NCBI GenBank assembly: GCA_937894105.1
Contig: CALCTI010000574.1
Span: 1 to 12,756, forward strand
Direction: 5' to 3'
Length of the DNA stretch: 12,756 nt
Source of the DNA: an uncultured cyanobacterium
GTDB taxonomy: Bacteria; Cyanobacteriota; Cyanobacteriia; CACIAM-69d
Of the stretch, positions 1 to 6,063 are shown one piece after another (the stretch's first letter is position 1; the number at the start of each line of letters is the position of its first letter). The position numbers were made by a program, and so were the translations under genes. The notes beneath the pieces were generated by a model. That model made no database searches. It saw only the letters and a program-made list of their open reading frames with translations, and was not told the DNA's origin.

Positions 1-649
1 TCAAGCAGCGACGATGGTGGTGACGGTACCGGCTCCCCAAGCGGAGGGGCTGTTGGCAACGGTGGATCCAGGGCAATACGAAAACGTTTCCCAGCTGCTG
101 GGGGTTATTTCCCCCGTTCGCTACGATCCGTGCTTTATGGTAACGGCGACCTATGCCCCAGCACGAGATCTAGACCCGCCCGCCCTGAGAAATTGGCAAG
201 GCATTGAGCTGTTAAACGACAGTGCTTTGGCTTGGGGCGCGCGGGAAGACCGTAAGTCCCAGTGCGATCGCCCGGTGGTGGGTTTACAAAGCAGCGTTGA
301 ATTTGCCCAACGCTGGGTTGATGCCCAAGATTTGTACCCCATTGGTCGCCAGCTTCTGGCCCAAGCAGAGCAAATTTTCAACCTTCCTTTTCGTCATCCC
401 CAGTCATTTCAGGTACATCGCTGGCGGTATTCCCAAGTGGTCAATCCCCTGTCTAAAACTTATTTAAACGACGGAACGGGGGGGCTCTGGATTGGCGGTG
501 ACTGGTGTGGGGGCCACAATGTGGAGGGGGCGCTGGCGTCAGGGCTGGCGATCGCCGAAGCCGTTGACAAAACCCATGGCAACAGCGGCATTAGCCCAAA
601 ATTAGCAGACCTGGTGACCCCCGTTTCCCCCGTCGCCGCCCCCTACTAA
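1..649 (+). CDS. Renalase-like FAD-dependent oxidoreductase, C-terminal part (5' end outside window)
   Basis: The reading frame is open from base 2, before the first ATG at 14, so the gene starts upstream and only about 215 C-terminal residues are seen. It begins with a VVTVPAPQAEGLL stretch, typical of amine-oxidase/renalase-like flavoproteins (COG3380 type). Near the C-terminus it carries GGLWIGGDWCGGHNVEGALASG, the conserved FAD-contacting segment followed by a helix (LAIAEAV). The N-terminal Rossmann GxGxxG motif must lie outside the window. These proteins are predicted NAD(P)/FAD-dependent oxidoreductases; the substrate in cyanobacteria is unknown. The stop is TAA at 647-649. The last 20 or so residues are Pro/Val-rich and probably disordered. 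The family is fairly certain, the reaction is not. Confidence 0.8.
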   Translation, partial: QAATMVVTVPAPQAEGLLATVDPGQYENVSQLLGVISPVRYDPCFMVTATYAPARDLDPPALRNWQGIELLNDSALAWGAREDRKSQCDRPVVGLQSSVEFAQRWVDAQDLYPIGRQLLAQAEQIFNLPFRHPQSFQVHRWRYSQVVNPLSKTYLNDGTGGLWIGGDWCGGHNVEGALASGLAIAEAVDKTHGNSGISPKLADLVTPVSPVAAPY

Positions 650-1042
650 TGCACCGCGCCAATCTCCCCGCCGCACCTTGCTCATATACGCACATACGCA
701 AATGGAAACACACCATTGGCAAAGATGTTAACGATCTGATGTTAATGAGCCATTGATCAGCCATTCAGAACTTACGCGTAACTCCTGCCAAAGCTCAAAG
801 CCTTAATTCATCAGGGTTTCGCTCTTCAGCATATTTTTTAAACAGGGCGCGGCGCTCCCCATTACATAAAGCGTCTAGGTTTAATTGAGGGCAGCCCCTA
901 GCAAAGAATTCTAACGGCCATGCTAAAACTGACCCAGTGCGGCAGATAAGCTTAAGACCAATGGGCAAATACCCAGAAACGTTGGCTTGCGGTGCGCCCA
1001 AACAGCGCAAACCTTAGATGCAAATTTCAAAGGTCAAATTTT
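650..1042. other. Intergenic region with a truncated repeat element
   Basis: No convincing gene is seen in these 393 bases. The main content is a truncated copy of the CTAG-flanked element (about 801-901), described separately. A short palindrome TTACGCGTAA lies near 772-781. The small minus-strand ORF at 795-1010 is composed partly of repeat sequence and is not called. Promoter signals for the gene at 1054 should lie in 902-1042, but no clear -35/-10 pair stands out. Confidence 0.5.
801..901 (-). repeat. Truncated copy A of the CTAG-flanked MITE-like family
   Basis: Read on the minus strand from 901, this begins CTAG then GGGCTGCCCTCAATTAAAC. It continues through a GGGGAG...CGCGCCCT block, a T/A-rich stretch and GCGAAACCCTGA. 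The same blocks in the same order occur in the complete copies at 9831-9955 (minus strand) and 1510-1717 (plus strand). The far end (around 780-805) has no recognisable terminal repeat or CTAG, so this copy is truncated or diverged; its left boundary is approximate. Confidence 0.6.
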
Positions 1043-1050
1043 AGGGAGAG
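1043..1050 (+). promoter_or_regulatory. Ribosome binding site AGGGAGAG for the YbjN-domain gene
   Basis: A purine-rich AGGGAGAG lies just upstream of the ATG at 1054. Its GGGAG core (1044-1048) is close to the start, and it supports this ATG over any internal start. Confidence 0.6.
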
Positions 1051-1053
1051 GCT

Positions 1054-1509
1054 ATGGATATTGATTCATTAACCGGTGGAACAATTGAGCCTGGCGTTGG
1101 CGAAAATCTGGTTAACACCATTGAAACGGTCATTGCCAGTTTGGCAGAGGAAGGTAGCCCCCTAGTGAGTCGCCAAGGTTCTTGCACCCTGTGGAAGTTT
1201 AAGTACGGCACCATTGAAGTGCTAGTGCAGCTAACCGGGGCATCGGACGAAGATACGTTAACGGTGTGGTCGGCGGTGTTAGATTTGCCGGCCAAAAACG
1301 AAGACCAAATGATGGCGGAGCTAATGGCGGCAAACTGGGTCAGCACCTTGGAGGCGCGCTTTGCGATCTCCAGTAATCAGGTGGTGGTGGTCACCACCCG
1401 CACCGTGGAGGATTTATCGGCGGCGGAACTGTCCCGCGCCATTACGCTGGTGGCATCGATCGCCGATGAAAGCGACGAGCCTTTAATTGAAAAATACGGT
1501 CAGGGCTAG
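1054..1509 (+). CDS. YbjN-domain (CesT/Tir-chaperone-like fold) protein
   Basis: A 151-residue soluble acidic protein. The body fits the YbjN / type III secretion chaperone-like fold: an early segment with LWKFKYGTIEVLVQLTG, a central TLTVWSAVLDLPAKNEDQMMAELMAANW, then RFAISSNQVVVVTTRTVEDLSAAELSRAITLVASIADESDEPL. The pattern of a beta strand, a Leu-Pro turn, a helix starting near 'QMMAELMAAN', an 'ISSNQVVVV' strand and 'DLSAAELSRAITLVASIADE' is characteristic of the family. These proteins are widespread in cyanobacteria with no settled function; a chaperone-like role is only inferred from the fold. No signal peptide or membrane segment is seen. Its TAG stop (1507-1509) lies in the CTAG (1506-1509) that flanks the inserted element at 1510-1717, so the last one or two residues may be shaped by the insertion. 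Confidence 0.8.
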   Translation: MDIDSLTGGTIEPGVGENLVNTIETVIASLAEEGSPLVSRQGSCTLWKFKYGTIEVLVQLTGASDEDTLTVWSAVLDLPAKNEDQMMAELMAANWVSTLEARFAISSNQVVVVTTRTVEDLSAAELSRAITLVASIADESDEPLIEKYGQG

Positions 1510-1562
1510 GGCGTGCCATCCAGCACCCCCCAAAAGCCTTAAGCAGTAGGAAGTACATGCCC

Positions 1563-1616
1563 TTTGAAATAAACAGTACTTTTGAAATAAACAGTACTTT
1601 TGAAATAAAAAGTACT
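1563..1616 (+). repeat. Three tandem 18-bp repeats with AGTACT palindromes
   Basis: The unit tttgaaataaacagtact is repeated at 1563-1580, 1581-1598 and 1599-1616; the third copy has one change (aaaagtact). The palindrome AGTACT therefore recurs every 18 bp (1575, 1593, 1611). The array lies inside the MITE-like element. The compact sister copy at 9831-9955 has just one related segment, so this is a local expansion. Confidence 0.9.
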
Positions 1617-1644
1617 AAGGGCTGAAACCCTCGCAACTATTGAG

Positions 1645-1707
1645 TTTGAGATTTAATTAGCTTGAGACTTAATTAGTTTGAGATTTAATTAGTTTGAGAT
1701 TTAATTA
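1645..1707 (+). repeat. Four tandem 16-bp repeats ending at the start codon
   Basis: The unit tttgagatttaattag occurs at 1645-1660, 1661-1676 (two changes), 1677-1692 and 1693-1707 (15 of 16 bases). The last unit runs directly into the ATG at 1708, so it forms the whole 5' leader immediately before the lipoate-ligase-like gene. It is AT-rich with no Shine-Dalgarno sequence beyond a weak TTTGAG. Confidence 0.9.
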
Positions 1708-2472
1708 ATGACAGCCCCTAGGGTGTCGCCCATTCCATCGTTCCACCCCCTGTCAGTTCTTCCATCCCAATGGCGTTTTCTCCCCTACTCGGTGGCTTCG
1801 GGAGCAGAGCAGATGGATCGCGATCGCCAGCTTTTGCAAGACCACGCAGCGGGGCTAATACCGTCCACCCTACGTTTTTACAACTGGTCAACGCCCACCA
1901 TTTCCCTGGGCTACCATCAGCGCCGCTACCCTGAGCGCTGGAATACCCTAACCTGGCGCGAGCAACGGGTTCCCCTGGTACAGCGACCCACCGGAGGGCG
2001 GGCAGTGTTGCATCAGGGGGGGCTCACCTACGCCGTAGTCACGTCAACGGTGGGGACAAATCGGGCAGTCGCCTACCGAGCTCTATGCCAGTGGCTGATT
2101 CAGGGCTTTAAAAACCTGGGAATTCCCCTGAACTTTGGCACCGTCAAGGTGCGCCGGTCGAATAAAAATAATCCCAATTGCTTTGGGCTGGCGACGGGGG
2201 CAGACCTGTGCCTGCCTGACGGCACCAAGGTTATTGGCAGCGCTCAAGTTTGGCGCGGTTCCACCGTCCTTCAACAGGGCACCATTTTGCTAAATCCTGA
2301 CCCGACCCTGTTTGAAACGGTTTTTAAAACCCCCCTGCCCCGCACCACCTTTTCCCCCTGGCATAAGCTGATCCAAACCATCACCAACGATATGGAGGGG
2401 CTGCAGCAAGTTTTACAACAGGCAGCTCAAGAAAAATTGTGTGGGGAGTTAGGAGAGGGCGATCGCCCCTAA
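1708..2472 (+). CDS. Lipoate-protein ligase A family protein
   Basis: A 254-residue protein of the biotin/lipoate ligase (BPL_LplA_LipB) superfamily. These enzymes attach lipoate, octanoate or a related acyl group to a lysine of target proteins. Visible hallmarks are RFYNWSTPTISLGYHQ, the RPTGGRAVLHQGGLTYAV block (R93-G97, H102) and the lysine in GTKVIGSAQVWRGSTVLQQGTILL (K174), which in LplA-type enzymes contacts the acyl-adenylate. No signal peptide or membrane segment is seen. The conserved region begins near WRFLPYSVASGAEQMDRDRQLL; the about 20 residues before it (MTAPRVSPIPSFHPLSVLPSQ) look non-conserved. The start ATG and first codons (M-T-A-P-R) lie in the right terminal repeat and flanking CTAG of the MITE-like element, with no good ribosome binding site. 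A GTG at 1723 is an alternative start. It could be an octanoyltransferase rather than a true ligase. Confidence 0.8.
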   Translation: MTAPRVSPIPSFHPLSVLPSQWRFLPYSVASGAEQMDRDRQLLQDHAAGLIPSTLRFYNWSTPTISLGYHQRRYPERWNTLTWREQRVPLVQRPTGGRAVLHQGGLTYAVVTSTVGTNRAVAYRALCQWLIQGFKNLGIPLNFGTVKVRRSNKNNPNCFGLATGADLCLPDGTKVIGSAQVWRGSTVLQQGTILLNPDPTLFETVFKTPLPRTTFSPWHKLIQTITNDMEGLQQVLQQAAQEKLCGELGEGDRP

Positions 2473-2479
2473 AAAAAGA

Positions 2480-2570
2480 GGCGTTGCTGAATAGGGACAT
2501 GTTTTTGCAAAGTTCCAAACGAGGTTCCGTGGCTCTCGGTAATCGGTTCATCGCTCGATTCAGCAACGCC
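2480..2570. mobile_element. 91-bp MITE with perfect 13-bp terminal inverted repeats
   Basis: GGCGTTGCTGAAT at 2480-2492 is exactly inverted at 2558-2570 (ATTCAGCAACGCC). The ends continue to resemble each other weakly for about nine more bases. The element starts eight bases after the stop codon of the preceding gene. The nine flanking bases on each side (aaaaaaaga and aaaaaggaa) agree at 7 of 9 positions, which could be a decayed 9-bp target duplication or plain A-richness. The ends resemble those of the IS903 group of the IS5 family (GGCTTTGTTGAAT); that link is inference. It could also act as a hairpin at the 3' end of the upstream transcript. Confidence 0.75.
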
Positions 2571-2589
2571 AAAAAGGAATTTGAACCGG

Positions 2590-2706
2590 AATTTTTGAGT
2601 CTAATGCTTAAATCCAATTTTTAAATCTAATTCTTGAATCCAATTTTTGAATCCAATTTTTGAATCCAATTTTTGAGTTCAATTTTTGAGTTCAATTTTT
2701 GAATTC
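2590..2706 (+). repeat. Nine tandem 13-bp AT-rich repeats
   Basis: The unit aatttttgaatcc, with variants ending agttc, agtct or aaatcc, is repeated nine times without a break from 2590 to 2706. Copies 5 and 6 are identical to each other, as are copies 7 and 8. A degenerate tenth unit (aatttgaaccgg) may precede at 2578. The array fills the gap between the 91-bp MITE and the leader of the FKBP gene. With no unique spacers it is not a CRISPR. Confidence 0.92.
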
Positions 2707-2831
2707 CAAGGGCACCGGGAGCCAAGCCGGAGTTTGAATAAATTAAACGTTAATTTCAGCCTCAGGTCGTTTTATGCTGGTGGGTGTGCCTTGCGTGTGA
2801 TGGTCCAAAGGGGCAATGGCGAACAGTCAAT

Positions 2832-2839
2832 AAGGAGAG
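2832..2839 (+). promoter_or_regulatory. Ribosome binding site AAGGAGAG deciding a GTG start
   Basis: A strong Shine-Dalgarno AAGGAGAG ends six bases before the GTG at 2846. No ATG is suitably placed, so this fixes GTG as the start of the FKBP gene and gives an intact N-terminal membrane segment. Confidence 0.75.
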
Positions 2840-2845
2840 TTAACC

Positions 2846-3523
2846 GTGCGCGATATTTTTATTAGTCTCGGGGTAATGGCAGCGTGTCTAGTCATCCTAG
2901 TGGCATTGCAATTTACCTCCGGCGCTGAACCGGCTCAGGCGGATAACGCACCGGTATCGCCCCCTGTGGAAAACGTGGCAGAGGTGGCACCGACAAAACC
3001 AGCAAGTTTGGCCAATCGTTTAATGGCTGACGCCGCTGACCTATCGGGCGTGCCCCAGTTTGGACAGGCGATCGCCAGTGCCGCAGATTTAACCTTGGAT
3101 GATACGGAGGACGTCGAAGCTGACGCCCAAACTGACGTTCAAACTACAGAGGACAATATTGATATGACCGAATCCAACGAGGTGATCACCGCCACGGGGT
3201 TGCGCTACGCAGACGAGGTGGTGGGCACTGGCGCATCACCCAAGGAGGGACAAACGGTAACGGTGCACTATACGGGCTACCTAACGGACGGGAGCAAGTT
3301 TGATAGCTCTCACGATCGCAACCGCCCCTTCCAGTTCACCATCGGTCGTCGCCAGGTAATCGCCGGCTGGGATGAAGGGGTGATGAGTATGCGCGTCGGC
3401 GGTAAGCGTAAGCTCACGATTCCCCCCGATCTAGGCTATGGCGATCGCGGAGCCGGCGGCGTCATTCCCCCCAAAGCCACCCTAATTTTCGACGTGGAAC
3501 TCCTTAGCATCGGTGGCATGTAA
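2846..3523 (+). CDS. Exported FKBP-type peptidyl-prolyl cis-trans isomerase
   Basis: A 225-residue protein. Residues 1-32 form a hydrophobic N-terminal segment (FISLGVMAACLVILVALQF) ending in AEPAQA, which is either a signal peptide cleaved after AQA or an uncleaved anchor. Residues about 33-114 are a low-complexity, strongly acidic linker. Residues about 115-225 are one FKBP domain with the usual active-site residues in place: Y in VHYTGYL, F and D in SKFDSS, F in FQFTIG, VIAGW, Y in LGYGDRG, the GVIPP loop and F in LIFDVELL. The enzyme speeds Xaa-Pro isomerisation in client proteins, here in the periplasm or thylakoid lumen (inferred from the N-terminus). The gene stands alone, with a hairpin about 70 bp downstream that probably ends its transcript. 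Confidence 0.93.
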   Translation: MRDIFISLGVMAACLVILVALQFTSGAEPAQADNAPVSPPVENVAEVAPTKPASLANRLMADAADLSGVPQFGQAIASAADLTLDDTEDVEADAQTDVQTTEDNIDMTESNEVITATGLRYADEVVGTGASPKEGQTVTVHYTGYLTDGSKFDSSHDRNRPFQFTIGRRQVIAGWDEGVMSMRVGGKRKLTIPPDLGYGDRGAGGVIPPKATLIFDVELLSIGGM

Positions 3524-3593
3524 GGGCACGTCCAACGGATAAGGCGCGTTAATAACGCATCAAACCACCCATCAATCAGCTTCATACCAAAAC

Positions 3594-3626
3594 CAGGCGG
3601 GGCAATTTCTTCACTTGCCCCGCCTG
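3594..3626 (+). terminator. Strong GC-rich hairpin after the FKBP gene
   Basis: AGGCGGGGCAA (3595-3605) pairs perfectly with TTGCCCCGCCT (3615-3625), and C3594-G3626 extends the stem to 12 bp around a 9-nt loop. It is followed only by GTCTTGTGG, so the U-tract of a classical intrinsic terminator is poor. It may end or stabilise the FKBP mRNA. Confidence 0.5.
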
Positions 3627-3683
3627 TCTTGTGGAACAGACGCTGGTCTTAAAGAATCGGAACACGGCACTTTTTTACATCAG

Positions 3684-3728
3684 CCCAGTGCGTAAAGCTT
3701 CTGGAGCCCAATTGATAACTGCCCCTGG
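3684..3728 (-). repeat. Solo end (copy D) of the CTAG-type element family
   Basis: The segment CCCAGTGCGTAAAGCTTCTGG followed by AGCCCAATTGATAACTGCCCC matches the end of the 9831-9955 copy (CCCACTGCATAAGGCTTCTGG, then AGATTAATTGATGACACGCCC) along about 45 bases. Outside this stretch similarity is lost and no second end is nearby. The terminal CTAG has become CTGG. Confidence 0.55.
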
Positions 3729-3883
3729 CAAGAAAAACTCTGGCGAAAGGGAAAAGGGTCGGAATCCCCCTTAATCCCTCTCTTTATTAAAGGAGCTGGA
3801 TTCAACTTTTGTTGCCGCTGTCGAGCTAACGTCTTAAATTTTTTCCACATCCCCCACAGGGGCTCAACGCCAAAAATCGCATT

Positions 3884-5185
3884 ATGTTTCGACTACTGGG
3901 AGCGCTACCTGTCACTGCTCGCCGCAATCTGTTGCTGCTATTTTGCATCTCTCTCCTCTTCTGGTGCAGCATGGCATCGCTACTGCCAACGTTGTCCCTT
4001 TACGCCCAAGATTTAGGAGGCACAGACCAACAGGTGGGGTTTGTGATGGGAGCCTTTGCCGTGGGACTGCTGTTGGCAAGGACCCGGTTTGGTCGCCTGG
4101 CGGATCGCCAAGGTCGGAAAATCGTTTTAATGATTGGTACCAGCGTGGCTATGCTGGCCCCGGTGGGCTATGTTTTCGCCAGCTCCATCCCAGTGCTAAT
4201 CGGGCTGCGAATGTTCCACGGCCTTAGCATTGCTGCCTTTACCACCGCCTATACCGCTTTTGTGGTGGATGTATCCCCCGTCAAAAATCGTGGCGAGGTG
4301 ATTGGCTATATGACCTTGACCCAGCCGGTGGGCGTTGCGGTGGGGCCGGCGCTGGGGAGCTTTGTACAAAGTGAGCTGGGGCATATTCCCACTTTTACCA
4401 TTGCGGCTAGTTTTGGGCTATTGGCAACGTTGGGCATGACCCTAATTCAAAATCCTGAGCCCAATGGAGCGATCGCTCCCCAAGATAAAACCCAAAACAC
4501 CGCCCAAAATCCCCCCTCTCTCCAAAAAGAAACGTCCATTTGGCAGCGGCTCCTCTCGCCAGAAGTTGCTACCCCCGCCATGGTTATGCTGGCGATCGGC
4601 TTAGTTTTTGGCACCCTCATCACCTATATTCCCCTATTTTTCAAATCCACCGGGCGAATCCTGATTCCTGGCTTGTTCTACACCGCCGCCGCGATCGCCA
4701 GCTTCTGCTCCCGCTTCTGGGTGGGTAAACGCTCAGACCGTTACGGACGGGGCATCTTTATTTCCATCAGCCTGGTGGGCTATCTGGTGTCAATGGTGAT
4801 GCTCGCCGTTGTTAATACGGTGCCCCTAATTTTGCTGTCCGGCTTTGTGGAAGGGCTCGCCGCCGGGCTACTATTTCCCGGAGTTATTGCCTTAATGTCC
4901 GACCGTATCGCCGCCCACGAGCGAGGGCAGATGTTTGCCCTTACCCTAATGGGCTTCGACTGCGGCATTGCCCTGGCGGGACCGGTGCTGGGAGGGATCG
5001 CCGATAGCATGGGCTATCGAATACTGTTCGCGATCGCCGCCGGGCTAGTGGTAATTGCCATGGCGATTTTTGCCAGTCGCTCCAACCCCACCTTGCGCCA
5101 GTCTTTGGACTTTGCCCTGGGGCGATCGCCCGACCTCTACGCCCGTCCCGTCCCCGAATCCGTCGCCACAAAAACAGCCATTTAA
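3884..5185 (+). CDS. Major facilitator superfamily (MFS) transporter
   Basis: A 433-residue integral membrane protein with about 12 hydrophobic segments in two halves, separated by a polar central loop near residues 195-220 (PNGAIAPQDKTQNTAQNPPS). The MFS signature motif A is present between TM2 and TM3 (G70-R-L-A-D-R-Q-G-R-K79). A second-half counterpart is at about 281-289 (GKRSDRYGR). This arrangement marks a proton-linked secondary transporter in the plasma membrane, most like the drug/efflux-type DHA1 group. The substrate cannot be read from the sequence. The C-terminus (PVPESVATKTAI) is a short cytoplasmic tail. It appears to be transcribed alone. The start has no obvious Shine-Dalgarno sequence, but it places TM1 correctly. 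Confidence 0.92.
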   Translation: MFRLLGALPVTARRNLLLLFCISLLFWCSMASLLPTLSLYAQDLGGTDQQVGFVMGAFAVGLLLARTRFGRLADRQGRKIVLMIGTSVAMLAPVGYVFASSIPVLIGLRMFHGLSIAAFTTAYTAFVVDVSPVKNRGEVIGYMTLTQPVGVAVGPALGSFVQSELGHIPTFTIAASFGLLATLGMTLIQNPEPNGAIAPQDKTQNTAQNPPSLQKETSIWQRLLSPEVATPAMVMLAIGLVFGTLITYIPLFFKSTGRILIPGLFYTAAAIASFCSRFWVGKRSDRYGRGIFISISLVGYLVSMVMLAVVNTVPLILLSGFVEGLAAGLLFPGVIALMSDRIAAHERGQMFALTLMGFDCGIALAGPVLGGIADSMGYRILFAIAAGLVVIAMAIFASRSNPTLRQSLDFALGRSPDLYARPVPESVATKTAI

Positions 5186-5603
5186 AAACTTCCACTTGAA
5201 AAAAGTCACCGCCAACGAAGCGCCAAAGTCCTCCAGCTTGAGACGAGCACAATTCTCTTCAAGCAGCTTCCTCTGAGCAATCCTTTCTGAACGACTTTCT
5301 ATCGTCAGTTCATATCAAGCTCAGATGATAAGTGATAATTCTCCCAAAACCCTCTCCTCTCTAATGTGATGACAGGGTGCGTGCCAACGCACCGCAGGAG
5401 ATTTAATTTCTGATTCGGTGCGTTGCACGCCCCCTACGCCAAGATAGAGCTCATCATCACACAAGCGGATTTCATATCAGTAAAAGCTCAGCACACTGTG
5501 CCCACAGGGGATAGCCAACCATAGCTTAAGCCCCCAACCCTCTCGACGGTGTCGCCAATGAGCGCATTGGCAATAGGAGCCACTTTTTAAGAGCCATTCT
5601 CTT
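5186..5603. other. Intergenic region after the MFS gene
   Basis: No gene is seen. There is a weak stem GCTTGA (5236-5241)/TCAAGC (5259-5264) that might help end MFS transcription. The region also has the GC-rich inverted repeat at 5366-5460 and a 7-bp stem GCCAATG (5554-5560)/CATTGGC (5565-5571) with a 4-nt loop, followed ten bases later by a T-run. Confidence 0.45.
5366..5460. repeat. Inverted-repeat element with GGTGCGT arms
   Basis: GGGTGCGTGCCAACGCACCG (5375-5394) is inverted as CGGTGCGTTGCACGCCCC (from 5416), with about 18 of 20 positions matching if one base is gapped. The outer ends GTGATGA (5366-5372) and TCATCAC (5454-5460) are also inverted. The left arm contains its own small hairpin (GGTGCGT...ACGCACC). 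It resembles the GGTGCGTTGC-type dispersed repeats of cyanobacterial spacers; function is unknown. Confidence 0.65.
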
Positions 5604-6063
5604 TTAGCAACAAGCCTCTATAGATAAGGCAATGGAGGGCCTGATGAAAATCTGACGCAATTCCACCAATTTTGAACGCCCCAAATTCTTTGCCATCCCA
5701 AAGTTTCTGAAATAAGCCCCATAGGCGCCAGCCCTTTTAAATCCCTGTATGGGGGAATTCCCACTCACCGCACCTTTCCCAAAAAGACAATACCAATATA
5801 CAAAACTGTACATAGTGAACCCGATTCAGTTATTATTACGGAGTTGCACTATTGAATATCATTTGCAATTAAGCATCGCCACGTAGCATTTAAAACATTG
5901 TCGTTGTCAAGGGCAATTAAACAACCATTTCAGCTTGTAGCAATTAGCAAAAAATTATTTTTGCGCTGAATACCTGTCGCTAATTAACACCATTTTTCCT
6001 GGGATTTTGTTTTCAGCACAATCCCTCACCTATTTTTTCTACGCACGTTTTGTGTCGTTAGGC
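5604..6063. other. Intergenic region and leader before the substrate-binding protein
   Basis: A 69-codon minus-strand ORF (5604-5813) is open, but I do not recognise its product and it has no clear ribosome binding site. Bases 5814-6063 are AT-rich and probably carry the promoter of the binding-protein/kinase pair. They include TTGCA (5844) and TGCAA spaced like a loose inverted repeat. I see no convincing -35/-10 pair or NtcA-type site. Confidence 0.35.

Larger units (their letters stand above)
1510..1717 (+). mobile_element. MITE-like nonautonomous element, full copy B, flanked by CTAG repeats
   Basis: A 208-bp element flanked on both sides by CTAG (1506-1509 and 1718-1721). The left end reads GGCGTGCCATC. 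The right end, read inward on the minus strand, is GGGCTGTCATTAATTAAATC. Internal blocks match the complete copy at 9831-9955 in opposite orientation: AAGCCTTA-GCAGT, GTAC--GCCCTTT and GGGCTGAAACCCTC. It contains no coding capacity for a transposase. It carries two tandem arrays (three 18-bp and four 16-bp units) that are single-copy in the 9831-9955 element. A CTAG target repeat would fit IS5-type elements that use YTAR targets; that affiliation is inference, and no parental transposase is in the window. Confidence 0.75.
3524..3883. other. Intergenic region: hairpin, solo repeat end and a degenerate repeat
   Basis: No gene is seen. The region holds the hairpin at 3594-3626, a single end of the CTAG-type element at about 3684-3728, and an imperfect inverted repeat around 3762-3803. 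That repeat has GAATCC and GGATTC ends and CCCTTAAT/ATTAAAGG inside, and resembles the CCCCCTTAAT...ATTAAGGGGG repeats common in cyanobacterial spacers. The leader of the MFS gene has no recognisable Shine-Dalgarno sequence. Confidence 0.5.

Noticed and set aside
795..1010. Minus-strand ORF of 71 codons
   Set aside because: It runs through the truncated element copy A; composition and position fit chance.
1442..1636. Minus-strand ORF with repeated LFISKV peptides
   Set aside because: The repeats are simply the 18-bp tandem array of the mobile element read in reverse; there is no ribosome binding site, and it overlaps the YbjN gene.
2590..2706. Possible CRISPR array
   Set aside because: The units are 13 bp and directly adjacent with no spacers, and no cas genes are seen.
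6007..6063. TTG start extending the binding protein by 19 residues
   Set aside because: The ATG at 6064 gives a normal lipoprotein signal peptide; the extension would place a hydrophobic stretch before it and has no ribosome binding site.
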